Source of the DNA: Limosilactobacillus gorillae
Lineage (GTDB): Bacteria; Bacillota; Bacilli; Lactobacillales; Lactobacillaceae
Assembly (NCBI RefSeq): GCF_001293735.1
Contig: NZ_BCAH01000023.1
Coordinates: 1-44,504, forward strand
Reading direction: 5' to 3'
DNA: 44,504 nucleotides
Part shown: positions 1 through 8,522 of the stretch, piece by piece
Numbering within the stretch: the stretch's first letter is position 1
Layout of the letters: the number at the start of each line of letters is the position of its first letter
Position numbers and translations under genes: made by a program
The notes under the pieces: generated by a model
Seen by the model: the letters and a program-made list of their open reading frames with translations, nothing else
Database searches by the model: none
Told to the model about the DNA's origin: nothing

Positions 1-16
1 TCGGTGCGTAGTTGAC
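1..16. repeat. Left copy of a 16-bp inverted repeat at the window edge
   Basis: The first 16 bases (TCGGTGCGTAGTTGAC) are the exact reverse complement of the last 16 (44489-44504). Identity stops at base 17. This is what is expected if the contig was broken at two copies of one repeated element, with only the element tip retained. I do not recognise the element. Confidence 0.8.
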
Positions 17-25
17 TATACTCCC

Positions 26-1285
26 TTAGTATTCTTCTAATTCATCCAGAAGAGCTTGCATCTCAATATCAGCTGGGGCGATGGTTAAGTAATGCTCAAC
101 AGTCTCCTTAAGCTGGTCTTGGTAACCCATCTCCTGGTAAAAGTCAATTAGCTGGCGCAAGAAGGCGGGATTGTCACCCATGGCCGGGGCCGCCGCTTCA
201 AAGGATTCTTGAGCGGCATCAAAGTCTTCCTTTCGCCAGTAAGACTGGGCCAGATTCCATTCAACTTGTGGGTCATCATTCTCATCTCTTATCGCCGTTA
301 ATAGGGCCAGGTTTTGATCGTCTTGACCTTGGTGTAACAAGAAGTTAGAAAACTGTAGGGTGATCGTCTGATTGTCAGGGGCAAGATCGTGAGCCTTTTT
401 AAGATAGGTCCCCACCAGCTCCATATCACCAACGTGGCTAGCTACTTCAGCAGCCTGAGCATACAGGTTCTCATTGTATTGGTCAACGGCCAGCCCCTCT
501 TGAAGGGTGGTTAGCGCCTGCTGGTAGTGGTGTTCATCAGCATAGGCCTGAGCCAAGGCTGGGTAGGCTGAGGCATACTGACGGTCATCTTCAATCAATC
601 CCTTAAAGGTCGTAATTGCTTCTTTGACCTGGTGGAGAGCCAACTGGGTCAAACCGGTCTGGAAGCGAATATCGCTGGTTTGATAACCTGGTGCCACCTG
701 GTTTAAGTACCCTAGGGCCTGGTCAAACTTGCCTAGTTGCCCATAGGCTGTCCCCAGACGCCCAGCAATGTCAACCTTAGCAAATTCGAGATTTCCCTTC
801 TTGATCAGGGCAAAGTAAAAGGGAATTGCCTCTTTAAACTTACCAATCAGGTAGTAATACTCAGCCAGTGCAAATAAGATCGCCGGTTCCTCGGGCGCCA
901 TCTGGTAGGCTTCTCTTAACTTAGTCTCAGTAATTTCAAATTGTTCTTCGGTTTGATAAAGGTCCGCTTGCACCAGCAAGGACTGTAGGTAGGCTGAAGA
1001 GGTTGGCTTAATCTGGGTCAGGTATGCCAAGGCCTCATCGTTATCGCCATTATCAATGGCAATTTCGGCCAACGCCGTCCTTAACTCATCTTCACCCGGG
1101 TAGCGTTCCAACAGCTTTAGGTAAGTCCGCTGAGCCTGGTTGGTCAAGCCTAGGGCATACAATTCCTCTGCCAGGCTAAAAAGGGTATCATCATCATCCT
1201 TACGTAAGGCCCAGGCAAAGGACTTTTGGGCCTGGGCCATATCCCCTTCTTCAATGTGGTTTAACATCTGTTCCGAATAGGTCAC
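26..1285 (-). CDS. Tetratricopeptide-repeat protein (YpiA-like)
   Basis: A protein of about 419 residues built almost wholly from TPR helical hairpins. Repeats can be followed from about residue 20 to the end, with the usual small and aromatic residues at the A/G/Y positions (for example ALAEYYYLIGKF and AYPALAQAYADEHHYQQAL). There is no signal peptide or membrane segment, so it is probably a cytoplasmic scaffold. The open frame starts at 1306, but a GTG at 1285 has AAGGGGAG about seven bases upstream and gives the N-terminus MTYSEQML, so I prefer it. It lies downstream of hup on the same strand. A similar TPR gene sits near hup/der in other Firmicutes. The specific partner cannot be told from sequence. 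Confidence 0.85.
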   Translation of the reverse strand: MTYSEQMLNHIEEGDMAQAQKSFAWALRKDDDDTLFSLAEELYALGLTNQAQRTYLKLLERYPGEDELRTALAEIAIDNGDNDEALAYLTQIKPTSSAYLQSLLVQADLYQTEEQFEITETKLREAYQMAPEEPAILFALAEYYYLIGKFKEAIPFYFALIKKGNLEFAKVDIAGRLGTAYGQLGKFDQALGYLNQVAPGYQTSDIRFQTGLTQLALHQVKEAITTFKGLIEDDRQYASAYPALAQAYADEHHYQQALTTLQEGLAVDQYNENLYAQAAEVASHVGDMELVGTYLKKAHDLAPDNQTITLQFSNFLLHQGQDDQNLALLTAIRDENDDPQVEWNLAQSYWRKEDFDAAQESFEAAAPAMGDNPAFLRQLIDFYQEMGYQDQLKETVEHYLTIAPADIEMQALLDELEEY

Positions 1286-1367
1286 GTTTCGCTCCCCTTT
1301 CATCATGTTTGGTACTAATAAAATGGTTCATGACAGATTATCATGTTACGTACTTGTCAATATTAAA

Positions 1368-1394
1368 GGGGCTGCGACAAAATGTCACAGCCCC
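1368..1394 (-). terminator. Rho-independent terminator of hup
   Basis: A 12-bp stem (GGGGCTGTGACA pairing with TGTCGCAGCCCC, one G-U pair) with a 3-base loop is followed on the minus strand by TTTAAT. It lies 25 bases after the hup stop codon and separates hup from the TPR gene. Confidence 0.85.
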
Positions 1395-1418
1395 TCACGT
1401 TTACGCTAAGCAAAAAGC

Positions 1419-1694
1419 TTACTTAACGGCGTCCTTAAGCGCCTTTCCTGGCTTGAATGCCGGAACCTTGCTTGCAGGAATTTGGATTTCTTGACCAGTT
1501 TGTGGGTTACGACCCTTACGAGCAGCACGTTCACGAACTTCGAAGTTACCAAAGCCGATCAGTTGAACCTTTTCACCCTTAGCCAAGGAAGCTTGGATGG
1601 AGCTGAAAACTGCGTCAACAGCTGCGGTTGCATCCTTCTTAGTCAGACCGGTTGCAGTTGCAACGTAGGTAACTAATTCTGCCTTATTTGCCAT
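1419..1694 (-). CDS. hup: DNA-binding protein HU
   Basis: A 91-residue histone-like protein, the normal HU length. It begins [12 protein letters not shown], has the dimer core [21 protein letters not shown] and ends in the DNA-intercalating arm with the RNPQTG motif, followed by [17 protein letters not shown] bends and compacts DNA as a homodimer in the nucleoid. The start was set at 1694 because GGAGGTG lies eight bases upstream; the longer frame to 1712 would read through that ribosome-binding site. It is a single-gene unit with its own terminator. Its leader holds two hairpins (1717-1742, 1751-1777) that may regulate it. Identification is essentially certain. Confidence 0.97.
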   Translation of the reverse strand: MANKAELVTYVATATGLTKKDATAAVDAVFSSIQASLAKGEKVQLIGFGNFEVRERAARKGRNPQTGQEIQIPASKVPAFKPGKALKDAVK

Positions 1695-1716
1695 GTCATT
1701 TTCACCTCCCACTAAT

Positions 1717-1742
1717 GATCACCCCCACTTAAGGGGATGATC
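1717..1742 (-). promoter_or_regulatory. Hairpin just upstream of the hup ribosome-binding site
   Basis: Minus strand reads GATCATCCCC, a six-base loop, then GGGGGTGATC. Nine of ten pairs are Watson-Crick and one is a wobble. It ends about 14 bases before the GGAGGTG ribosome-binding site, so it would be in the 5' leader. It has no T tract, so it is not a simple terminator. Confidence 0.5.
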
Positions 1743-1750
1743 CAGCGATT

Positions 1751-1777
1751 GTTAATTTTGAGTGGTCCAAAATTAAC
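1751..1777. promoter_or_regulatory. Perfect 10-bp inverted repeat in the hup upstream region
   Basis: GTTAATTTTG at 1751-1760 is the exact inverse of CAAAATTAAC at 1768-1777, with a seven-base spacer. It could be a protein operator or an RNA hairpin in the hup leader. I could not place a convincing hup promoter, so I cannot tell which. Confidence 0.45.
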
Positions 1778-1826
1778 GAAACAATGACGAACCTTCGCCT
1801 TATTTCAAAAACTAGGGTATCATAGT

Positions 1827-1861
1827 AAAAACCCGTAAGCAAGGCATTTCACGGGGTTTTT
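1827..1861 (-). terminator. Terminator after der (possibly bidirectional)
   Basis: A stem ACCCGT / ACGGGG (a five- to six-pair core) is flanked by A-rich sequence on one side and a T run on the other. On the minus strand it lies about 60 bases after the der stop and is followed by TTTTTA. Confidence 0.7.
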
Positions 1862-1921
1862 ACCATTTTTGGCATTTTCTCTTCTTAATTTAGCTCAAAA
1901 GATCGCACAAACGCTTTCTTT

Positions 1922-3235
1922 CTACTTACGTCGGCGTTTAATAAGACGAATCGGTGTCCCAGTAAAGTCGAAGGCTGCCCGAATTTGATTTTCCAAATAA
2001 CGTGCGTAGGAAAAGTGCATCAAGTCTGGATCGTTAACAAAGATTACAAAGGTTGGTGGTGCTACCGCAACCTGAGTAGCATAGTACACCCGTAGCCGTC
2101 GTCCGTTGGATGAGGGGGTCGGATTGGCGGCCAGGGCATCCATTAAAACATCGTTTAAGACTGCCGATTGAACCCGGCGGTGTTGATGATCATAGGCCTC
2201 TTCAATCATCTCCGGCAGACGGGAGAGACGCTGGCGGGTCTTAGCGGAAACAAAGACGATTGGTGCATAGCTCAAGTACTGGAACTCATGACGAATGAGG
2301 TTCGTGAAGTCAGTCATTGTCCGCTGATCCCGCTCTGGAATTGTATCCCACTTATTGACCACAATGATGACCGCTCGGCCAGCTTCGTGTGCGTACCCGG
2401 CGATATGTTTGTCAAGCTCGCGGATTCCCTCTTCGGCATTTAAAACAACCAGGACAACGTCAGAGTCATCAATTGCCCGCATCGAACGCATCAAGGCATA
2501 CCGCTCGGTATTCTCGTAGAGTTTCCCCTTTTTCTTAATCCCAGCCGTATCAACCATCGTAAATTCACGCCCATCCTGGGCCGTAAACTGAGTGTTGATC
2601 GCGTCCCGGGTGGTCCCGGCAATGTCTGAGACAATCACCCGGTTTTCCCCCAGAATGGCGTTAACCAGGGAGGACTTCCCGACGTTAGGACGGCCAATGA
2701 AGGAGAAGCGAATTCGATTATCCTCTTCTTCAGCGTCTTTTTCGTCAAAGTTTTTGATTACCGCATCTAGCATGTCCCCCAGGCCAACCCCATGGACGGA
2801 AGAAACCGGGTAGGGTTCACCCAGCCCTAGCTGGTAAAAGTCAAAGATATCCATTCGCCGTTCAGGATTATCAACCTTGTTAACCGCTAAGACAACCGGT
2901 TTATTGGAGCGGTATAAGATTTGGGCCACTTGCTCATCGGCATCGGTAACCCCATTCTCGACGTTAACAACCATGATGATCACGTCAGCTTCTTCGATCG
3001 CAATTTCGGCCTGCTGGCGAATTTGAGTCAAGAGGGGCTGATCAGACATTTCAATCCCCCCCGTATCAATCATGGAGAAGTTTTTCCCCAACCATTCACC
3101 ATGGGCGTAAAGGCGGTCCCGGGTTACTCCCGGGGTATCTTCAACAATTGCAATTCGTTCCCCGGCGATCCGGTTAAAAAGGGTCGATTTCCCGACATTA
3201 GGCCGCCCCACAATTGCAACAACTGGATTTGCCAT
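1922..3235 (-). CDS. der: Ribosome biogenesis GTPase Der (EngA)
   Basis: A 437-residue protein with two tandem GTPase domains and a C-terminal KH-like domain. The first domain has GRPNVGKS at residues 10-17, DTPG and NKVD; the second has another GRPNVGKS near residue 180, DTAG and NKWD. This double-G arrangement is unique to Der, which acts in late assembly of the 50S subunit. The start at 3235 is supported by GGAGG eight bases upstream and the usual N-terminus [17 protein letters not shown]. It follows rpsA, with an rpsA terminator in the short gap, so expression probably depends partly on read-through. The C-terminus ends in a basic KRRRK tail. Confidence 0.97.
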   Translation of the reverse strand: MANPVVAIVGRPNVGKSTLFNRIAGERIAIVEDTPGVTRDRLYAHGEWLGKNFSMIDTGGIEMSDQPLLTQIRQQAEIAIEEADVIIMVVNVENGVTDADEQVAQILYRSNKPVVLAVNKVDNPERRMDIFDFYQLGLGEPYPVSSVHGVGLGDMLDAVIKNFDEKDAEEEDNRIRFSFIGRPNVGKSSLVNAILGENRVIVSDIAGTTRDAINTQFTAQDGREFTMVDTAGIKKKGKLYENTERYALMRSMRAIDDSDVVLVVLNAEEGIRELDKHIAGYAHEAGRAVIIVVNKWDTIPERDQRTMTDFTNLIRHEFQYLSYAPIVFVSAKTRQRLSRLPEMIEEAYDHQHRRVQSAVLNDVLMDALAANPTPSSNGRRLRVYYATQVAVAPPTFVIFVNDPDLMHFSYARYLENQIRAAFDFTGTPIRLIKRRRK

Positions 3236-3262
3236 TGTATTTCCTCCCTTCAAGAAATTTTA

Positions 3263-3291
3263 GCAAAAACAAAGCCGGGATTGCTCCCGGC
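3263..3291 (-). terminator. Terminator between rpsA and der
   Basis: GCCGGGA, loop GCAA, TCCCGGC, followed on the minus strand by TTTGTTTTT. It is a textbook intrinsic terminator, 22 bases after the rpsA stop and 28 bases before the der start. Confidence 0.9.
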
Positions 3292-3313
3292 CATGTTAAA
3301 TAAATGGTTATAA

Positions 3314-4543
3314 TTACTTGTCAAAACCCTTAAGCTTGTCACCAATCAGGTCCCCAAAGTTGAAACCACTTTCTTCTTCAGGAGCGTCGGCAATGTAGTT
3401 GTTATTACGACGACGCGGACGACGTGAACCACCATTGTTATTGTTGTTTTCGCTGCCCGCCGGAGCTTCTTCAAGCGCCTTAATGGACAAGCCTAAACGT
3501 TGACGTTCAGGGTCAACATTTAAGACCTTAACCTTAACTTCTTGACCGGCTTCAAGTACATCTGCTGGCGTAGCAATGTGCTTGTGGGAGATTTGGGAAA
3601 TGTGTACCAAACCTTCAACACCCGGGAAGACTTCCACGAAGGCACCAAAGCTGGTAAGACGCTTAACAGTACCAGTTAACTCAGTACCAACGCCAGCCTT
3701 TTCTTCAATGTTATCCCATGGTCCAGGTAACGTTTGCTTGATGGAAAGGGAAATCCGTTCCCGTTCAGGGTCAACATTCAAGACCTTAACCTTAACTTCT
3801 TGACCAACTTCAAGCACGTCAGCAGGCGTAGCAACGTGGTCGTAAGAAATTTCAGAAACGTGAACTAAACCATCAACACCACCGAGGTCAATGAAGGCAC
3901 CAAAGTTAGTCATCCGAGCAACTTTACCTTCAACAACGTCGCCAGCGGCTAATTCAGAGAAGATCTTCTTAGCAGCTTCTTCGTGTTGTGCTTGAACAAT
4001 TTCCTTGTGGGAAAGAATCAGGCGGTTTTCGCTTGGTTCAATTTCAACGATCTTAAATTCAAGTTCTTGACCCTTGAATTGGTTCAAGTCTTCAACATAG
4101 TGGTCAGTAATCATTGAGGCAGGAACAAACCCACGGACACCGGCGTCAACAACCAAACCACCCTTAACAGCTTGCGTAACCGTAGCGGTGATTGTTTCAC
4201 CATCGTCAAACTTCTTTTGAATTTCGTTCCAAACCTTCATGGCTTCTAAGCGCCGGTGAGAAAGCAGGTAAGAACCATTTTCCTTGTCGCTCCCAATCTT
4301 GGAAATAACAACCAGGTCAAGTTCATCACCGACCTTGACAACATCATTAATGTTGTCAACGGGCTTGGTAGACAATTGGTTGGCCGGAACAACTCCTTCC
4401 ACACCAGAGTCTTCAATCCCAACGATCGCTTGGCGGTCGTCATCGATTTGTAATACCTTCCCCTTAACAACATCACCGACGTTTACCGTCTTGATGGAGT
4501 CAAGTGCTTCTAACATAGCGTTATTGTTTTCGTTTTCAGCCAT
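3314..4543 (-). CDS. rpsA: 30S ribosomal protein S1 (four S1 domains)
   Basis: A 409-residue protein with four OB-fold S1 RNA-binding domains, each starting with a pattern like GDVVKGKV and ending in RxxLSxK. The C-terminal tail is asparagine- and arginine-rich (GGSRRPRRRNNN), then acidic. Gram-positive S1 proteins are shorter than the six-domain E. coli form, so this length is normal for the group. It helps mRNA engage the 30S subunit. The start has AAGGAGGA upstream. A candidate promoter ATGTCA-17-TATGAT is in the gap to cmk. Domains 3 and 4 share nearly identical coding DNA (3504-3547 and 3762-3805), which suggests duplication or gene conversion. Confidence 0.95.
   Translation of the reverse strand: MAENENNNAMLEALDSIKTVNVGDVVKGKVLQIDDDRQAIVGIEDSGVEGVVPANQLSTKPVDNINDVVKVGDELDLVVISKIGSDKENGSYLLSHRRLEAMKVWNEIQKKFDDGETITATVTQAVKGGLVVDAGVRGFVPASMITDHYVEDLNQFKGQELEFKIVEIEPSENRLILSHKEIVQAQHEEAAKKIFSELAAGDVVEGKVARMTNFGAFIDLGGVDGLVHVSEISYDHVATPADVLEVGQEVKVKVLNVDPERERISLSIKQTLPGPWDNIEEKAGVGTELTGTVKRLTSFGAFVEVFPGVEGLVHISQISHKHIATPADVLEAGQEVKVKVLNVDPERQRLGLSIKALEEAPAGSENNNNNGGSRRPRRRNNNYIADAPEEESGFNFGDLIGDKLKGFDK
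3504..3547. repeat. Direct repeat inside rpsA, copy in domain 4
   Basis: About 44 bases here match 3762-3805 with one visible difference. The offset is 258 bases, exactly 86 codons. It encodes the VKVKVLNVDPER stretch at the end of an S1 domain. Confidence 0.8.
3762..3805. repeat. Direct repeat inside rpsA, copy in domain 3
   Basis: This is the partner of 3504-3547. Similarity continues more loosely on both sides over the rest of the S1 domain, while the other domains have clearly diverged. Confidence 0.8.
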
Positions 4544-4616
4544 CTAAAAATATCCTCCTTGCAACAATCAACTCTAAATCATATTTTACAGGATCTAAGC
4601 TGACATTGCTAGTATT

Positions 4617-5300
4617 TTACTGTTTTTGTTGCTGAGTTTTTTCAATCAGCGTTGCAATTTGATCAACCACCTGATCAATCGTTAAATGTGTGGTATCGAG
4701 CAAGTGTGCGTCAACCGCCTGCGTAAGCGGTGACACTGCCCGGGTGGAGTCCTTTTGGTCTCGTAATTCAATTGCTCGTTGTAATTCTTCAATGGTCCCA
4801 CCATCAATTCCTCGCTCTTGATTATCCAAGAAACGACGGCGAGCCCGTTCGTGAGCTGAGGCAACCATGAAGACCTTAACGGGAGCATCCGGTAAGACGG
4901 TTGTCCCAATGTCGCGGCCATCCATCACGATTCCACCCTCTTGAGCGATCTGTCGTTGCAATTCCACCATCCGGCTCCGTACACCTGGAATGGCAGCTAC
5001 GGCCGAAACGTTTTTGGCAACTGTGGTCTCTCGAATTGCCTGGGTGACTTCTTGACCATCGATAAAGACCTTTTGCGGGTTACCCGGAGCAAAGGTAATC
5101 TTAATCTCATTAGCGACCTTGATAATCTGATCTTCGTCCGTTAAATCCGTCCCCCTTCGCAAGGCGGCTAAGGTGACCGAACGATACATCGCCCCGGTAT
5201 CACAGTACACGTACCCAAAACGCTTAGCAACCAGTTTAGCTACCGTACTCTTTCCCGCTGAAGCAGGACCATCAATTGCAACTTGAATTCCCTTTGACAT
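4617..5300 (-). CDS. cmk: (d)CMP kinase
   Basis: A 227-residue cytidylate kinase with the P-loop GPASAGKS at residues 11-18, the CDTGAMYR motif of the CMP-binding region and MDGRDIGTTVLPDA. It phosphorylates CMP and dCMP to the diphosphates in the cytoplasm. It starts with ATG behind GGAGTGATC. The order lysM protein-cmk-rpsA is common in Firmicutes, and the three genes are spaced closely enough (22 and 73 bases) for shared transcription. Length and motifs are normal for the family. Confidence 0.96.
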   Translation of the reverse strand: MSKGIQVAIDGPASAGKSTVAKLVAKRFGYVYCDTGAMYRSVTLAALRRGTDLTDEDQIIKVANEIKITFAPGNPQKVFIDGQEVTQAIRETTVAKNVSAVAAIPGVRSRMVELQRQIAQEGGIVMDGRDIGTTVLPDAPVKVFMVASAHERARRRFLDNQERGIDGGTIEELQRAIELRDQKDSTRAVSPLTQAVDAHLLDTTHLTIDQVVDQIATLIEKTQQQKQ

Positions 5301-5322
5301 TAAAAAAGATCACTCCTAGATT

Positions 5323-5898
5323 TTATTTGACCCGTAGCCGCTGCCCCGGGTAAAGCCGGGTAGCGGGCGAGATATTATTTAAGGATGCCAACTCGGCCAC
5401 CGTCAGGCCATTATTGGTTGCCACCCGGTAAATTCCTTGGCCGGATTCAACCGTAGTATAGACCGCCGTACTGCTTGACGATGACGGGCTAGCCGAACTT
5501 TGCTCCAAACTCACCGATGACGAAGTCTGTGATGAGCTGGACACACTAGCCGCACTAGACGCCTTTTTTACAGATGAACTACTCGTCCGTTTGGCCTTAC
5601 TCACGCTAGCTGAGGTACTGGACGAACTGGCTTTTTTTTTAGCTGATGATGCCGATGCTACTTTGACGGTTTGTTGTGGGTGATTGAACGACTGTTGATG
5701 GTTAACCCAATACAGAACTGGCGTTGCCGCTAAAATAATAATCAAAACGATCAAGATCGTGGTGATTTGAGTATTATGCGAACGTTGCTTCCGGTGGGCC
5801 GTCCGTGAAAGGTGTCCCTCCTCATCCACGTCCTGATTGTCAGTAAAGGTCTTATCCCAGAGCTTTTCGTTGCGTTGGTCTTTCCGGCGTTCCGTCAT
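5323..5898 (-). CDS. Membrane-anchored LysM protein with serine-rich linker
   Basis: A 191-residue protein in three parts: a charged cytoplasmic N-terminus, one membrane segment at about residues 45-64 (ITTILIVLIIILAATPVLYW), then a long serine/alanine/lysine linker and a C-terminal LysM domain at about 147-191 ending YPGQRLRVK. LysM domains bind N-acetylglucosamine in peptidoglycan, so this is a type II membrane protein reaching into the wall. ATG at 5898 has AGGGGGTG six bases upstream; the GTG at 5907 lies inside that site. An A9 run at 5632-5640 (coding AKKKA) is a possible slippage site. The linker is low-complexity and is expected to vary between strains. Confidence 0.88.
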   Translation of the reverse strand: MTERRKDQRNEKLWDKTFTDNQDVDEEGHLSRTAHRKQRSHNTQITTILIVLIIILAATPVLYWVNHQQSFNHPQQTVKVASASSAKKKASSSSTSASVSKAKRTSSSSVKKASSAASVSSSSQTSSSVSLEQSSASPSSSSSTAVYTTVESGQGIYRVATNNGLTVAELASLNNISPATRLYPGQRLRVK

Positions 5899-5958
5899 GC
5901 GCCACACCCCCTTAAGTAGATTTCATCAACGATTGTAGCGCATAAAAGCATTACGTGT

Positions 5959-7416
5959 CTAGCCCAACCCCGGCTGGGCAAATAGACTTTCTAATCGGGA
6001 ACGCCAGTCAAGCACTGGTAGGCTGACCTTCTTTTGGACCGGTGGCAAATCTAAATCTGCCACTACCCAATCCGGATTTGTTAGGTCACAGCAGGTAAAC
6101 TTATCACTCAAAAATTCTCGTTGACCAAAGTAGGCTAGCAAGTTCTGACGGCGGCACCCATCTTCTTGAACATAGGACAGCATTCGTTGAACTTGCCCCG
6201 CTCGTTTTTCCTCCAGTTTAGCAAAGACATTAACGACCTCTCGTCCGCTCATCCCCTGAGTAAGGTAAAAACTGACCACGTGCGCAGCATCACCTAAAAT
6301 CGTGTCTGTGGTCTTCCCAACCTTAATTTGATCGAGAATCTCGGCGCTCGGCAGGTCAATCTTTCCCAGTAGAAGGGGGATTTGTTCGTCACCTCTACAG
6401 TATAAAAGAATTGCCAGGGCCTGCCGACTATCCCGGCCAGCACGACCAATCTCTTGAACATAGGCCTCCAAGCTGACCGGCATCTGAAAGTGAATGACGT
6501 AACGAATGTCTGACTTGTCAATTCCCATCCCAAAGGCCGACGTGGCAACCACTAGATCCAGCGTGCCGGTTAAAAACTGCTGCTGAATTCGGTAACGATC
6601 AATTGGGGCAACTCCTGCGTGGTAAGCGGCCACCCGTAAGCTCGTCTGTTCATTTAGCCAGGCCGCCAATTGATTAGCCCCTTCCCGGCTAGAAAGATAG
6701 ACAATTCCACTCGTCCCGAGTTTGGTAACTAATTCCAAGAGGCGTCGTCGTTTTGCGTCCTGATTATCTAGGTGCTGGACAGCCAAAAAGATATTGGGAC
6801 GGTTGACCGACTCCACCACCCGGCTTACTTGATTGATATTTAAACCTAGTCGATTAATAATATCATCTTGAACAGCCGGGGTTGCGGTTGCCGTTAGCAT
6901 CAAGAGACGTTGAGGCTTTAAGGTCGTTAAGGCCTGGTTTAATAAGAGGTACTCCGGGCGAAAATCAGGCCCCCACTGGGAGATACAGTGGGCTTCATCA
7001 ATCACAAAGAGACTGATGGTTTGATTGTGTAACGCCCTTAAAACATCGGGTTTGATCAACGTTTCCGGTGAGGTAAACAGGAAATCCAGGTCGCTTAAGT
7101 GGCTTAAAACCCACCTTTGTTCTTGATAATCAAGACTAGAATTAAGGGCTGCGACCCGGCTCTGTCCAACATTTCGGAGCCGGTCAACCTGGTCTTGCAT
7201 TAATGAAATCAGAGGGGTAATTATCACCACCAGGCCATCTAGCATCACGCCTGGCAGTTGGTAAAGTAAGGTCTTACCAGCTCCAGTTGGCAAGACAGCC
7301 AGGGTTGGCTGCCCCGTCATCGTCTTTAACAGGGTCTCTTCTTGGCCGGGCCGAAAATCATCAAAGCCAAAGACACGCTTCATAACAGCCCGAATCTGTT
7401 CAATTTGTTCAGTCAC
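5959..7416 (-). CDS. recQ: RecQ-family ATP-dependent DNA helicase (RecS type)
   Basis: A 485-residue superfamily 2 helicase. Walker A PTGAGKT is at residues 43-49, DEAH occurs in VIDEAHCISQWG, and helicase C motifs end in QEIGRAGRD. A cysteine cluster (CRRQNLLAYFG, then CC) marks the RecQ zinc region, but there is no HRDC domain, so it is the short form like B. subtilis RecS. It unwinds DNA 3'-5' in recombination and fork repair. The start is GTG at 7416, eight bases inside the end of the upstream gene, with AGGTG before it. The coupling to the YpbB-like gene is conserved in Firmicutes and suggests joint function. Confidence 0.92.
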   Translation of the reverse strand: MTEQIEQIRAVMKRVFGFDDFRPGQEETLLKTMTGQPTLAVLPTGAGKTLLYQLPGVMLDGLVVIITPLISLMQDQVDRLRNVGQSRVAALNSSLDYQEQRWVLSHLSDLDFLFTSPETLIKPDVLRALHNQTISLFVIDEAHCISQWGPDFRPEYLLLNQALTTLKPQRLLMLTATATPAVQDDIINRLGLNINQVSRVVESVNRPNIFLAVQHLDNQDAKRRRLLELVTKLGTSGIVYLSSREGANQLAAWLNEQTSLRVAAYHAGVAPIDRYRIQQQFLTGTLDLVVATSAFGMGIDKSDIRYVIHFQMPVSLEAYVQEIGRAGRDSRQALAILLYCRGDEQIPLLLGKIDLPSAEILDQIKVGKTTDTILGDAAHVVSFYLTQGMSGREVVNVFAKLEEKRAGQVQRMLSYVQEDGCRRQNLLAYFGQREFLSDKFTCCDLTNPDWVVADLDLPPVQKKVSLPVLDWRSRLESLFAQPGLG

Positions 7417-8443
7417 TTTCTTGGCACCTCAGTATCTGGTACAGGCGAAACAAAAAAAACTCCTGGTTAAGGTCCATCTCCGGGTGGGTGGCCAGAAAGG
7501 ACCACTCTTCCACCGGTCCCTGATAGCGAGCACCCAGTTCATTCAGCATCCCAGCCGGGAAGAGGCGGTAGAAGTTGGTAACCGTTGGGGTTAAAATAGC
7601 AGCGTTTAAGAGGTGATCGCGAATTGTCGAAAGCTTGCGATGCCGCCGGTTGCTGATCTGTTCTGGGCTCATCCCCCGTAAAAAATCCGCCATGGTCTGT
7701 TGGGCACTGGCCGATAGGGGGCTCTGGCTAATCAGTGGTGCTACAAGGGTGCTAAGCGGACCAGGTGTTTCCGTCAAAAGCACCCCCATACCAAGCCAGG
7801 CATCTCGAACCAAAATCGCAGTCTCTCCCTGACTTAATTCTAGTTGCCTTGCCAACTGATCAAGCGTGGCCCCGTTGGTTTGATAGCCGATCAACAATGC
7901 TCCTAACGCCTTGGGTAGGCGGGGATCAGTCCTTTCAAGGGTGTAAAAGGCCTGATTCATCTGTTCAAAGACCGTTCTTTGTACTCCTCGTCCAGTCCTA
8001 ATTAACCATTGCTTGACGGCGTTCATTTCATAATTACCGATGTTTAGGGGCCGGTAGTGACGATTATGATGAGCAAACTCCGAAGTTACTTGAATCCCTA
8101 GCAAGAGACGGTTAGCAAGGCGTTCCGGGTTGATTTGCCAACCCCAGCGGCCAAAGTGAGGGCGGTAGTGGTTCATTAAGTAAGCCCTCTTTTTAACCAA
8201 ACCAGCCGGGGTCAAATAAGCCTGCCCCTCCTTTTTAATCAACAGACCCGCTTGTTCCTGGTGCTTCAGCCACCCCTCAAAATCCCTTCTTTGTAGATGG
8301 CGTTGGCTAGCAACTGCATCGCTAATTCCATAAACCATTGCCCAGAAGATGGTAGCTTCAGAAAGACGGTTTTTTAATAAATTTTCAATAACCCGGATTC
8401 GGCGCGGCTGCTGATCAAATAAAACCAGCCAGTAATCATTCAT
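7409..8443 (-). CDS. YpbB-like helix-turn-helix protein paired with RecQ
   Basis: A protein of about 344 residues starting MNDYWLVLFDQQPRRIRVIENLLKN and resembling B. subtilis YpbB, the neighbour of recS. The middle and C-terminal parts contain predicted helix-turn-helix elements (GATLDQLARQLELSQGETA and RGMSPEQISNRRHRKLSTIRDHLLNA); the second resembles the HTH fused to RecQ-like proteins elsewhere. No catalytic motif is seen. ATG at 8443 is preceded by AAGGGGGA; the longer frame to 8503 would run into the ribU terminator and is rejected. The eight-base overlap with recQ implies translational coupling. The biochemical role is unknown; an accessory DNA-binding subunit is my inference. Confidence 0.8.
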   Translation of the reverse strand: MNDYWLVLFDQQPRRIRVIENLLKNRLSEATIFWAMVYGISDAVASQRHLQRRDFEGWLKHQEQAGLLIKKEGQAYLTPAGLVKKRAYLMNHYRPHFGRWGWQINPERLANRLLLGIQVTSEFAHHNRHYRPLNIGNYEMNAVKQWLIRTGRGVQRTVFEQMNQAFYTLERTDPRLPKALGALLIGYQTNGATLDQLARQLELSQGETAILVRDAWLGMGVLLTETPGPLSTLVAPLISQSPLSASAQQTMADFLRGMSPEQISNRRHRKLSTIRDHLLNAAILTPTVTNFYRLFPAGMLNELGARYQGPVEEWSFLATHPEMDLNQEFFLFRLYQILRCQESD

Positions 8444-8473
8444 TTCCAGTCCCCCTTTTACTACCTCCTTAGA

Positions 8474-8517
8474 ATACAACAAGGCCCCGTCGCTCGCTAC
8501 CATGAACGACAGGGCCT
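8474..8517 (-). terminator. Terminator after ribU
   Basis: An 11-bp stem (AGGCCCTGTCG with CGACGGGGCCT, one wobble) is followed on the minus strand by TTGTTGTATT. It lies just after the ribU stop and before the YpbB-like gene. Confidence 0.8.
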
Positions 8518-8522
8518 CGATT

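Noticed and set aside
1309-1676. Plus-strand frames at 1309-1494 and 1482-1676
   Set aside because: They are antisense shadows over the hup terminator and hup coding region.
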